The position numbers were made by a program, and so were the translations under genes. Below are positions 9,043 through 17,152 of a DNA stretch of 64,000 nucleotides, piece after piece. The stretch lies in NCBI GenBank assembly GCA_009664345.1, contig CP043547.1, forward strand, positions 5,360,709-5,424,708. The letters are read 5' to 3'. Each line of letters starts with the position of its first letter. The stretch's first letter is position 1. This DNA comes from Planctomycetales bacterium 10988 (GTDB lineage Bacteria; Planctomycetota; Planctomycetia; Pirellulales; Pb10988). The notes under the pieces are model-generated. The model was not told where the DNA came from and did not search any database. It saw only the letters and a list, made by a program, of their open reading frames with translations.

Positions 9043-9894
9043 ATGAACCCTGAAGCCCAAGCCGCTTATGAACGGATGCTTGCCAAGATGCCGGAAAAGA
9101 AACGTCGTCGGTATAGGCTGGCCGTTGAGCAGGCAGCATTGGATTTAAAAAGGAATGGGCTTCAATATGATCGGTGTGAAACCATTCATCGAGTGCATTA
9201 CACGGAAGAGGTGGCGAGTAAAGCGGATCGCGACACGGTCGGCGGGGTGCCGTTTCTTTGCGAAGGTTTTCCCGTTCCCAAGTGTGGAAGTTGTGGAAAA
9301 ACGATGGGTTTGAACCTTCAGTTTGATATTCGCGGCTGGTTCAATCTTCCCTCTGCAGAGGGTTCGCATGTGCTGGCGTTTTGCTGTGATTGTCAACCTG
9401 CGGAGATCAATGCATATCAATTTAGCGACTGCGATAATCGGCTTCCATCCAGCTATTGGGAGCGAAGAAAAACGCATGAACTCTATCTCCTTCCGCCAGG
9501 GAGTTCGTATCAGCCGGGGGAACTCGACACTTTCTTTCTGCCGAAACGGCTCGACTTTTTCGAGGATACCGAGGTTGTTTTAAAGAGTAAGAAACAATCG
9601 GAAGACAAAACGTTTTCAACCAATTGGCATTGTAAAGTCGGCGGCGTGGACGCTTGGGAGTATGTGAACTACTCTGGCCTTCGTTGTTGCTGTGGGAGTA
9701 AAATGGCATTCCTCTATCAAACCCATCACTTTTTTGTCTTTGAACTCTACCCCGAACAACATACTTCCAAAGAGTTAAACTTTTTAAATTGCCTTCGCGA
9801 GAGTGTCAAACTTCTCGCTTGTGAACAGCAATGTAACCCCCGAGCCATCATTGCCATCGCCGACGATCAAAGATTTATCGAGTCAACATCCTAA
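9043..9894 (+). CDS. DUF1963/YwqG-like paralog 3
   Basis: The protein has 283 residues with leader MNPEAQAAYERMLAKMP and an Arg/Lys-rich helix after it. Half one has DRDTVGGVPFLCEGFPVPKC and CGKTMGLNLQFDIRGWFNLP; half two has VGGVDAWE and CCCGSKMAFLYQ; the C-terminal motif is ACEQQCNPRAIIAI. It has more G/C-ending codons than its neighbours, so it may have a different history. The start at 9043 is set by the common leader; a TTG at 9025 is possible but less likely. Confidence 0.72.
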   Translation: MNPEAQAAYERMLAKMPEKKRRRYRLAVEQAALDLKRNGLQYDRCETIHRVHYTEEVASKADRDTVGGVPFLCEGFPVPKCGSCGKTMGLNLQFDIRGWFNLPSAEGSHVLAFCCDCQPAEINAYQFSDCDNRLPSSYWERRKTHELYLLPPGSSYQPGELDTFFLPKRLDFFEDTEVVLKSKKQSEDKTFSTNWHCKVGGVDAWEYVNYSGLRCCCGSKMAFLYQTHHFFVFELYPEQHTSKELNFLNCLRESVKLLACEQQCNPRAIIAIADDQRFIESTS

Positions 9895-9935
9895 AAACAC
9901 TTTTTAATATACTCCTCTCCACTGCGAGTTTAACC

Positions 9936-10766
9936 ATGAATCCTGAAGCCCAAGCCGCCTTCGACCGTATGCTCGCCAAAATGCCAGAGCGAACGCGTGA
10001 GGAGTATTTAGAAAGGATTGTTCAAGCTAAACGGATGCAGGCAGAAGGATGGATTTATGATCGTGGTGAAACAACCCATCATATCGTTTTCACAGGCGAA
10101 GAGGCCACCGATGACGATCGTGATACCGTCGGTGGCGTTCCGTATCTATCCGAAGACTTTCCCGTACCAACATGTAAAGTTTGTAACACTAAAATGGCGT
10201 TAAGTCTTCAATTTGATATTCGCGGTTGGTTTAACATGCCGTTTGCGGAAGGTTCTCACTTCCTTGCTTTTCAATGTTTGCCCAGCACTATACAGAACAT
10301 GATCGTGGTTCCAAACACGATCTATGATATTGTTACTGAACTGCCTTACCACTACTGGAGAGTCGGAAGAGAACATTGCGAATTTTATTTGCTGCCCCCA
10401 GGAAGCTCGTATCTTTCATCTGATCGAGATTCACAACTTGCCTCTCAAAGACTTTCTTTTTACGAAGCTACCGAGATTGTGATGAAAACGAATAGTCAAG
10501 ACAGAGGTTGTTCTTATTCCTTTGACTATGGAAATCGAGTTGGGGGAATTCCTGGTTGGTTGTATGCTACCCATGCTCATCAAGTTTGTACCTGTGGAGG
10601 TAAAATGGCACATATTTGCCAGATTAGCGAGGGTACGGAAGTTGGTCTCCTATCATCATCAGGGAATGAAATAAATATCGAGTGGATTAACTATGGTCAT
10701 ATAAATTTTCTCGGCTGTGAACGTCAATGTGATCCCAGAGCAGTCATTGGAGTAATGGGTAGTTAG
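9936..10766 (+). CDS. DUF1963/YwqG-like paralog 4
   Basis: The protein has 276 residues. It is closest to paralog 6: both share the GETTHHIVFTGEEA segment, SEDFPVP, CKVC, TKMALSLQFDIR, WFNMPFAEGSH and REHCEFYLLPPGSS. This points to a recent duplication with paralog 5 lying between them. Half two has VGGIPGWLYA and CTCGGKMAHICQI. The end is GCERQCDPRAVIGV followed by only three residues. Confidence 0.73.
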   Translation: MNPEAQAAFDRMLAKMPERTREEYLERIVQAKRMQAEGWIYDRGETTHHIVFTGEEATDDDRDTVGGVPYLSEDFPVPTCKVCNTKMALSLQFDIRGWFNMPFAEGSHFLAFQCLPSTIQNMIVVPNTIYDIVTELPYHYWRVGREHCEFYLLPPGSSYLSSDRDSQLASQRLSFYEATEIVMKTNSQDRGCSYSFDYGNRVGGIPGWLYATHAHQVCTCGGKMAHICQISEGTEVGLLSSSGNEINIEWINYGHINFLGCERQCDPRAVIGVMGS

Positions 10767-10788
10767 CATGTGAATGAGGAGATATCAA

Positions 10789-11619
10789 ATGTCACGATCC
10801 TCCCAGGGGGACTACACCTATGCAGGCGAAACAACTTGTATTCATTTCTCAGAAGAACTCGCCTCTGTGGAAGACCGTGACACAGTAGGTGGTGTCCCCT
10901 ATGTTTCGGCCAAGTTCTCCGTTCCCAATTGTTGTCATTGTCGTAAGCCTATGGCACTCTTTTTTCAATTTGATGTTCGGGATGAATTTAATTTGCCATT
11001 TGCCGAAGGGAGTCACTTTCTGGCTTTTCGTTGTATGAAGCATGGTCTGGATTGCGTTCCATACGGCTATCCTGACAAACCACTTCATTCGGGAATCTGG
11101 AAACCCTATTCTCGCGCTCTTCAATTCCTGTTCCTTCCACCTGGAAGTGCAACGATTCAAGGAGAGGTCGATCGCGCTCTTCTCCCCAAACGTATAAGAT
11201 TTTATCCGGGTATTGAATCGATTTTCGAAGGAAACCGAGAGGATGGAAGCTTGTTTAGAAGTGCGTGGGGAATGGATTCCGAGAATACGATCGGGGGAGT
11301 TGGATACTGGCCGTATTTTCTTTACCACCCTCCAAGGTTTGGTGAAGAAACTCCCTATAAAAATCATCGATGTGTATGCGGAGCAAAACTTGCCTATTTC
11401 TTTCAAATTTCGAATCGACAATGTTTTGAAAAAACTCAAACAATCACGGAAAGAATTCAACAACACCTATCCCACTCTAACTGGATGAGGTTCACGACAC
11501 AGCTATTTGGAAATCGAGTGAATTTATTCACGCAAACCTATTCTAACAATCGAATCACTTTCCTTGCCTGTTCCCGCCAATGTGACCCTCGGGCAGTCAT
11601 CGCTGTCTATGATGGTTAA
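10789..11619 (+). CDS. DUF1963/YwqG-like paralog 5, without the common leader
   Basis: The protein has 276 residues starting MSRSSQGDYTYAGETTCIHF. It begins directly near the first conserved half and lacks the MNPEAQAAF leader of the other five. The ATG at 10789 has a strong GAGGAG ribosome binding site; another ATG at 10774 would add five residues. The body resembles paralog 1 (KPYSRALQFLFLPPGS), with a longer insertion before the final CSRQCDPRAVIAV motif. Either the 5' end was lost and replaced, or the copy predates spread of the leader. Confidence 0.72.
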   Translation: MSRSSQGDYTYAGETTCIHFSEELASVEDRDTVGGVPYVSAKFSVPNCCHCRKPMALFFQFDVRDEFNLPFAEGSHFLAFRCMKHGLDCVPYGYPDKPLHSGIWKPYSRALQFLFLPPGSATIQGEVDRALLPKRIRFYPGIESIFEGNREDGSLFRSAWGMDSENTIGGVGYWPYFLYHPPRFGEETPYKNHRCVCGAKLAYFFQISNRQCFEKTQTITERIQQHLSHSNWMRFTTQLFGNRVNLFTQTYSNNRITFLACSRQCDPRAVIAVYDG

Positions 11620-11652
11620 ACTGATCCTAAAAAGTAGTTTTGGAAAGAAACG

Positions 11653-12474
11653 ATGAACCCCGAAGCCCAAGCCGCCTTCGAACGCATGGTTGCCAAGATG
11701 CCACCCAAAGAACGGAAAGAGTATTTAAAAAAGATACAAGAAGTAAAAGATGAGGAAAAGTTTGGTAGCTATTTTGATCGTGGTGAAACAACCCACCATA
11801 TCGTTTTCACGGGAGAAGAAGCATCCGATAACGATCGCGATACCGTCGGTGGCGTGCCATATGTTTCTGAAGACTTTCCTGTGCCTATTTGTAAAGTGTG
11901 TAAAACGAAAATGGCGTTGAGTCTTCAATTTGACATTCGTAGTTGGTTTAACATGCCGTTCGCGGAAGGTAGTCACCTTCTTGTCTATCAATGTGAAAAT
12001 GAACAAGGACCGACGGCAATAACAAATACCCTTGATGATCATAGTATAGAGCTTCCAGATAAATTTTGGGAAATCGGCAGAGAGCATTGTGAATTCTATC
12101 TATTACCTCCGGGAAGCTCGCATCTGTCGGCAGATAGAGAACGTCAATTTGTCTCCCAAAAGCTTCGGTTTTTCGAATCTTCTGAGATTATCATGCATAT
12201 GATTGATTTCGATAAAAAACGATATGATTCCTATGACACTAGTTCTAAAGTGGGAGGTCTCCCGGCCTGGCTGAATGCTTACCATTCACATCAAATTTGT
12301 CCTTGTGGAGGTAAAATGGCCTTGATCTGTCAAATTGGGTATGTTTATTTAGGTTTAGCTGTAAAAAGACCAAGAAGAACGAATTCCACCTTTTTCTTAT
12401 CGGGAGTGTATACCTATATTCTTGGATGTGATCGACAGTGTGATCCTAGGGCAATCCTGGCAGTGTCGGAGTAG
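11653..12474 (+). CDS. DUF1963/YwqG-like paralog 6
   Basis: The protein has 273 residues, the shortest copy and the last of the array. Leader MNPEAQAAFERMVAKMP, then a Lys/Glu-rich helix, DRDTVGGVPYVSEDFPVP, CKVCKTKMALSLQFDIRSW; second half VGGLPAWLNA and CPCGGKMALICQI; end GCDRQCDPRAILAV. A GGAAAG ribosome binding site lies just before the ATG. The following gene starts 178 bp downstream, with no clear terminator between. Confidence 0.73.
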   Translation: MNPEAQAAFERMVAKMPPKERKEYLKKIQEVKDEEKFGSYFDRGETTHHIVFTGEEASDNDRDTVGGVPYVSEDFPVPICKVCKTKMALSLQFDIRSWFNMPFAEGSHLLVYQCENEQGPTAITNTLDDHSIELPDKFWEIGREHCEFYLLPPGSSHLSADRERQFVSQKLRFFESSEIIMHMIDFDKKRYDSYDTSSKVGGLPAWLNAYHSHQICPCGGKMALICQIGYVYLGLAVKRPRRTNSTFFLSGVYTYILGCDRQCDPRAILAVSE

Positions 12475-12652
12475 GTCACTTCTATCAACTGCCACTCTCT
12501 TCTTGATATCCCATTTTCCAAAACTCTCCATCGACGAATGGTTCGCCACCGAGTACCATAGAAGAGGGGAGGGAAAGGAATCTTTTTCTCAGACTTGTCC
12601 GCGAGGCGGTTGCGAAAACCGTCTGGTTCTCTCTGCTGGATTCGACACATCA

Positions 12653-13525
12653 ATGGGACTTTACGATCGCGAGTATTATCGAGAAGACGACCACAGCAGC
12701 GGCTGGGGTGCCAACCGGACCATGGTGATCAACCTGATTTTGATCAATGTGGGACTGTTTTTGATTGACGTTTTGGTGGGCTTTTCGCCGGATGCCAACA
12801 ATCAAGGCTGGGTGGCAGAGAAACTGGCGTTCCGTCCGACGGACCTCTATCAACCGTGGATGTGGTGGCGTTTTATCACCGCGGGGTTCGTGCATGACTG
12901 GACCTCGATGGGGCATATCTTGGCCAATATGTTCGTGCTGTTCTTCTTTGGCCGCGATCTGGAATATCACTACGGTCGGCGAGAATTCCTTTGGATGTAC
13001 TTGGCGGCGATCTTCGTCAGTAGCCTCGTCTCGGCGGGATATTATCTGGGAGTCGGGCAACCGAATGCGATTTGCCTGGGGGCCTCCGGCGGGATTTCAG
13101 CGATTGTGGTCCTCTTTGCGTTGCTCTTTCCCAATCGCACGATCTTGTTTATGTTTATCATCCCGATGCCTGCCTGGATTCTCGGAGTCCTGCTGATTGT
13201 CGGGAATATGTTCGGGTTTTTGCAGGCGAACGACAATGTGAACTACGCCGCTCACCTTGCCGGTGCCGGGTTTGGGTTGCTGTATCACTTTCAGCGGCTG
13301 CGAATTAGCCCTTGGATTCCAACGCGACACACGGTTGGTCAGTATTTTCGTTCGAAGCCGAAACTTTCCGTCCATCACCCAGAGCTGGAAGAGGACGACA
13401 ACGAGGAAGTCGATCGTATCTTGCAAAAGATCAGCGAAAAAGGCGAAGCGAGTCTCACTGCCAAAGAACGCAAAACCTTGGAAGATGCCAGCCGAAAGCG
13501 GCGGGAACGACAAGGGAGGGCGTAG
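12653..13525 (+). CDS. Rhomboid-family intramembrane serine protease
   Basis: The protein has 290 residues with about six membrane segments between residues 20 and 215. It is expected to cleave membrane proteins inside the lipid bilayer. The catalytic Ser lies in GASGGISA (near residue 145) and the catalytic His in NYAAHLAGAGFG (near 203); the helix with MGHILANMFVLFFFGRDLE matches the family's H-x4-N position. The cytosolic C-terminal part (EVDRILQKISEKGEASLTAKE) matches the small DUF6576-type tail found on many rhomboids. The start at 12653 gives MGLYDREYY, which fits the family; longer in-frame starts would run back into the preceding gene. Confidence 0.9.
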   Translation: MGLYDREYYREDDHSSGWGANRTMVINLILINVGLFLIDVLVGFSPDANNQGWVAEKLAFRPTDLYQPWMWWRFITAGFVHDWTSMGHILANMFVLFFFGRDLEYHYGRREFLWMYLAAIFVSSLVSAGYYLGVGQPNAICLGASGGISAIVVLFALLFPNRTILFMFIIPMPAWILGVLLIVGNMFGFLQANDNVNYAAHLAGAGFGLLYHFQRLRISPWIPTRHTVGQYFRSKPKLSVHHPELEEDDNEEVDRILQKISEKGEASLTAKERKTLEDASRKRRERQGRA

Positions 13526-13527
13526 TT

Positions 13528-13603
13528 GCGGGGAAAGCTGCCTCGGCGAGGTTTCACGAGAGACAGGGTGGCGGATCGTGTTCGGTTTTCGGTGTTCAGT
13601 ACC
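13528..13603 (+). repeat. Intergenic repeat, copy A
   Basis: Sequence beginning GCGGGGAAAG directly after the rhomboid gene resembles the stretch at 14880 after the next gene. Shared blocks are GCGGGGAAA, GGCG-GGTTTCACGA, CAGGG and a G/T-rich end. Found in gaps only, so likely a small dispersed non-coding repeat. Confidence 0.45.
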
Positions 13604-13713
13604 TGGGGTGAACGTCGAATCGCCGGTGAATACCGAAGCTCTTGATAGGCTATTCTAAAAACAATTCTATTTCGTCGATCATTTCCAATCTTTGCAGCCA
13701 CGGAGGGCATGCC

Positions 13714-14877
13714 ATGTTGGTCAAGCGTCTTGGCTATCGTCGCAAACGAACGACGGGCCTGATTAACCTTTTATGGCCAGCGACCTTCTTGCTCTGTGTG
13801 GGAGGAATCGCGGCCCTGGCGATTGGACAATGGCGGCCAAGCCATTGGTTCGCGGGTTCAGGCTCTGGCGTGAGTTTTTCCTTCAGTGATTGGATGCCAG
13901 AGTTTTCCGCTCCGAGTGTCGGCGAGCCAAGCCAACCGACTCCCGCTCGACCGTCGCGGACTCGGCCTTCTCAGAATCGTCCTCCGAAGAACACACTTCC
14001 GGCGACGAAACCCGAATTAGTCGAGCCAGGCACGAAGCCCACCGTCCCTCCCAAGTTCCCGGCGACTCCAAAAAAGATGGTCTGGATCGAAGGCGGAACC
14101 TTTCAAATGGGGAGCGATCAATCGGACTATAGCTCCGAAAAGCCTGCTCATTTAGTGACCGTGCGGGGATTTTGGATCGATCCTTATGAAGTTACCAACG
14201 GCGAGTTCTCCCGATTCGTGCAAGCGACCAGCTATCAAACTACCGCCGAGCGACAAGGTTGGGGGCCTGTCTTCAACTATCAGCAAGGCCAATGGCAATC
14301 CATTTCGCAAATCTCTTGGCGACAACCATTTGGGCCAGGGGTGAACTTGGAAAACTTCGATCTCCTCCCAGTGGTGCAAGTCAGTTGGGAGGATGCGAAC
14401 GCTTATGCCAAGTGGGCCGGCAAGCGACTTCCTACCGAAGCCGAATGGGAATATGCCGCCCGAGGGAATCTGGCGAACGCCCGCTTCTCTTGGGGAAATC
14501 GCTCCCCTGTGCGAAAGACAGCCAAGGCGAACTTGTGGCAAGGGACCTTTCCGCAAGAGGATCTAGGAAGCGATGGCTATGCCGGATTGGCCCCGGTTGG
14601 ATCGTACACGGCGAATGGATTCGGACTGTATGATATGTCCGGCAATGTCTGGGAGTGGTGCCAAGATTGGTTTAAGGAAGATGCGTATCGCACCGCCGAT
14701 CCGCAAAATCCTCGGCTCAATCCCCAAGGCCCACCTTCCGGCGAATACCGCGTTCAACGCGGCGGCTCTTGGCTTAGTTCTCCCACTTTGGCACCTGGAG
14801 CTTTTGTCTACTCCCGCATTTCCGCTCCGCCGCAGACAATGTTCTCGCATGTCGGATTTCGATGTGTGAAGGATTGA
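13714..14877 (+). CDS. FGE-sulfatase-fold (SUMF1-like) protein lacking the catalytic cysteines
   Basis: The protein has 387 residues. A membrane anchor (about 17-38) and a Pro/Thr-rich linker (60-105) precede a C-terminal FGE-fold domain. Typical landmarks are GGTFQMGSDQSDYSSEKPAH, the YEVTNGEF motif, WEDANAYAKWAGKRLPTEAE, GNVWEWCQDW, RGGSW and GFRCVKD. True formylglycine-generating enzymes have two cysteines after RGGSW; here the sequence is RGGSWLSSPTLAPGAF, so sulfatase activation is unlikely. It is probably a binding or structural variant in the periplasm or at the surface. The ATG at 13714 follows a GGAGGG site. Confidence 0.82.
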   Translation: MLVKRLGYRRKRTTGLINLLWPATFLLCVGGIAALAIGQWRPSHWFAGSGSGVSFSFSDWMPEFSAPSVGEPSQPTPARPSRTRPSQNRPPKNTLPATKPELVEPGTKPTVPPKFPATPKKMVWIEGGTFQMGSDQSDYSSEKPAHLVTVRGFWIDPYEVTNGEFSRFVQATSYQTTAERQGWGPVFNYQQGQWQSISQISWRQPFGPGVNLENFDLLPVVQVSWEDANAYAKWAGKRLPTEAEWEYAARGNLANARFSWGNRSPVRKTAKANLWQGTFPQEDLGSDGYAGLAPVGSYTANGFGLYDMSGNVWEWCQDWFKEDAYRTADPQNPRLNPQGPPSGEYRVQRGGSWLSSPTLAPGAFVYSRISAPPQTMFSHVGFRCVKD

Positions 14878-15219
14878 GAGCGGGGAAACGCGGGTTGGCG
14901 GGGTTTCACGAACCCCAGGGAAACGAATCGGTTTCAGGGTTCGGGGTCCGGGTTTCAGGCCAGGGTGTGCAATCTATCAGAGATAAAAATGGTTTGGATT
15001 GGTTCCTTTGTTTGAAAAGCTTCCCTGATGGGGAGAACTCAAGCAAAACAAAAAGCACATTTTAGATTTTCACGGATACCCGAAACCTGAACCCCGAAAC
15101 CTGAACCCTACCCCCCCTTCTCATTGCCAAAATGGCCTTTCCCTGGTATTTTGACGCAAAAGAGAATCCCGAATCTGTCTTAGCGGATTCCCCTGCCCTC
15201 CAACTGTTTGAGTCTTTCG
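14878..15219. other. Intergenic region with repeat and inverted copy
   Basis: These 342 bp contain the repeat copy at 14880-14962 and, at 15079-15108, a 30-nt stretch whose reverse complement matches 14930-14959 at 25 of 30 positions. The right arm is itself two direct copies of CGAAACCTGAACC in a 14-nt period. The arms could pair as a long hairpin after transcription. No coding sequence seen. Confidence 0.5.
14880..14962 (+). repeat. Intergenic repeat, copy B
   Basis: Starts GCGGGGAAAC right after the FGE-fold gene and resembles copy A at 13528. It contains the inverted repeat GGGGTT-TCACG-AACCCC at about 14900-14916 and a G/T-rich end that pairs with 15079-15108. Confidence 0.45.
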
Positions 15220-16788
15220 ATGAGCGATGAAGTCCCCCAAAGTGAAGCCGCGGAAAATCCTTCTCATTTAGAAGCGGCCCGCCGTGAGAAACTCCGCCGT
15301 GTTCAGGAGTTAGGCCACGATCCTTGGGGGCAGCGATTCGATGATCAACTGCCGATTGGTTCGGTCCTCAAGCTGCAAGAGCAAGTCTATTACGAAAATG
15401 AAGCGGGCGAAAAGACGCCCCTTCCCGAAGACCGAGAAGCCTATATTGCTTGGCGAAATGAGAATCGCCGCGTGGAGTTGCACGGCCCCAAAGTTCGAGC
15501 CGCCGGGCGAATCGTACTGGAACGGACCAAAGGAAAATTGATCTTCCTCGATATTATGGACTGGACGGGCAAGGTGCAAATCTTTGTCGGCCGTAAGCAG
15601 GTTGGTGAAGAGAATTGGGCCTTGGCCGAATGTATGCAATTGGGCGACATCGTCGGAGTCGATGGAGAATTCAAACTCACGAACACCGGCGAACCGACGA
15701 TTTTTGCCGAAAAACTCCATTTTCTTTCCAAGTCGCTGGAAACCCCTCCGGATAAATATCATGGAATTCATGATCCGGAGATTCGTCAGCGTCGGCGTTA
15801 TCTCGACTTGATTCATACCGATGGGGTAATGGAACGTTTCTTGCGTCGTTCCAAAATTGTGCAATCCATTCGGCAAACGTTGGCGAGCGAAAGCTTTGTC
15901 GAAGTCGAAGGTCCGACTCTGCATTCAATTGCAGGCGGGGCGGCCGCGCGGCCGTTTACGACGCATCACAATGCCCTCGATATGGACCTTTTCCTGCGAA
16001 TTGCCTTGGAACTGCATCTCAAAAGGCTACTCGTCGGCGGAATCGAACGGGTGTACGAACTCGGTCGCGTTTACCGAAACGAAGGGATTTCTCCGAAGCA
16101 TAATCCTGAATTCACCATGCTCGAAGCCTATCAAGCCTATGGCGATTATCGCAGCATGATGGACCTGACGGAGAAGATCATCGTCAATGCCCTCGAAGCG
16201 ACCGGGCAACCGCTGAAGGTTCAATATGGCGAGCATGAAATTGATTTCACGCCACCGTTTGAGCGAAAGACTTATGACGAGCTTTTCCTGGAACATACTG
16301 GCGTCGATCCAAAGGACGAAGCCGCGGTCGCCAAGCTAGCCGCGGAAATTGGCTTCGATATCAAGGGCCGCCACCCGGATGTCATCAAAAGTGATGTCTT
16401 TGAAGAAAAGGTTGAAGATGCTCTGGAAGGTCCGATCTTTGTGATGGATTACCCGGCCAGCATCTGTCCTTTGACCAAACGGAGCCAGACCGAGCCCGAG
16501 ATCGCGGAACGGTTTGAACTTTTCGTCAAAGGGATGGAATTGGCAAATGCCTATACGGAACTAAACGACCCCGATCTGCAAGAACAACTCTTCAAGACCC
16601 AGCTTGAAGGCATGTCCGCCGAAGATTCCATGGCCAAGATGGACAATGATTTCGTCACCGCCCTGCGCAATGCCATGCCGCCTGCCGGTGGATTAGGCAT
16701 CGGAATCGATCGGCTGGTCATGCTTCTCACCAATGCCACGAGTATCCGCGAAGTGATTCTCTTCCCACTCTTACGGCATGAAGCGTAA
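15220..16788 (+). CDS. lysS: Lysyl-tRNA synthetase, class II
   Basis: The protein has 522 residues and charges tRNA-Lys with lysine. An N-terminal OB-fold anticodon-binding domain (about 75-185) is followed by the class II catalytic core. Motif 1 lies near VEVEGPTLHSI, motif 2 near YELGRVYRNEGISPKHNPEF, and motif 3 is GLGIGIDRLVMLLTN near the C-terminus. The length is close to the usual 500 residues. The ATG at 15220 is chosen; an in-frame TTG at 15208 is possible. No partner gene is obvious; it is flanked by structured intergenic DNA. Confidence 0.95.
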   Translation: MSDEVPQSEAAENPSHLEAARREKLRRVQELGHDPWGQRFDDQLPIGSVLKLQEQVYYENEAGEKTPLPEDREAYIAWRNENRRVELHGPKVRAAGRIVLERTKGKLIFLDIMDWTGKVQIFVGRKQVGEENWALAECMQLGDIVGVDGEFKLTNTGEPTIFAEKLHFLSKSLETPPDKYHGIHDPEIRQRRRYLDLIHTDGVMERFLRRSKIVQSIRQTLASESFVEVEGPTLHSIAGGAAARPFTTHHNALDMDLFLRIALELHLKRLLVGGIERVYELGRVYRNEGISPKHNPEFTMLEAYQAYGDYRSMMDLTEKIIVNALEATGQPLKVQYGEHEIDFTPPFERKTYDELFLEHTGVDPKDEAAVAKLAAEIGFDIKGRHPDVIKSDVFEEKVEDALEGPIFVMDYPASICPLTKRSQTEPEIAERFELFVKGMELANAYTELNDPDLQEQLFKTQLEGMSAEDSMAKMDNDFVTALRNAMPPAGGLGIGIDRLVMLLTNATSIREVILFPLLRHEA

Positions 16789-17152
16789 AGTACACCTCTT
16801 CGTATACGAAAAGGTCCTAATATAGACAATAAAAAAGACTACCCTTTATGGGGGTGGTGGTATTCTCTCTGCGCGGTTCTAGCTAATATCAAGGAATGCT
16901 GGGGACTAATTTTAACTTCTCTTTCTTTTTTCCATCAAATGTATTGATCTTTCTCGTTTCTTCTGTGGAAAGTTCGCTTCTCTCTACGTTTCTAACGTTC
17001 GTTGAAAGATTCGTTTGTTGGAATGCAGTGCATTTTCCTCTTCCAAAGTATCACTTTCTGGCTGAGGGTAGTCTCAATACTCCCCTTTGTTCTTCGACAC
17101 CTCTCAGCATCACACCCACCGATCCCGTTTACTACTCGAAAGAGGACGATAG
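16789..17152. other. Intergenic region before the ELWxxDGT genes
   Basis: These 364 bp hold a palindrome close to the lysS stop (16795-16814) and otherwise T/C-rich sequence without a recognisable gene. The promoter of the downstream gene should be here, but I cannot point to a clear -35/-10 pair. Confidence 0.4.
16795..16814. other. 20-bp near-perfect palindrome after lysS
   Basis: CCTCTTCGTA and TACGAAAAGG are inverted copies with one mismatch; the core TTCGTATACGAA is a perfect 12-bp palindrome. No loop and no U tract directly follow, so it fits a protein-binding operator better than an intrinsic terminator. Confidence 0.35.

Larger units (their letters stand above)
7232..12474 (+). repeat. 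Tandem array of six paralogous DUF1963/YwqG-like genes
   Basis: Six genes in one direction with gaps of 22-47 bp encode proteins of 273-294 residues with the same plan. Each has a DRDTVGGxPY half, an LLPPGS/Q segment, a second VGG half with a C-x-CG motif, and a C-terminal cysteine motif that reads C-RQCDPRA in most copies. Five start with an almost identical stretch of about 36 nt (at 7232, 8147, 9043, 9936 and 11653). The bodies are A/T-rich and diverged. This is a local gene expansion. Confidence 0.85.
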
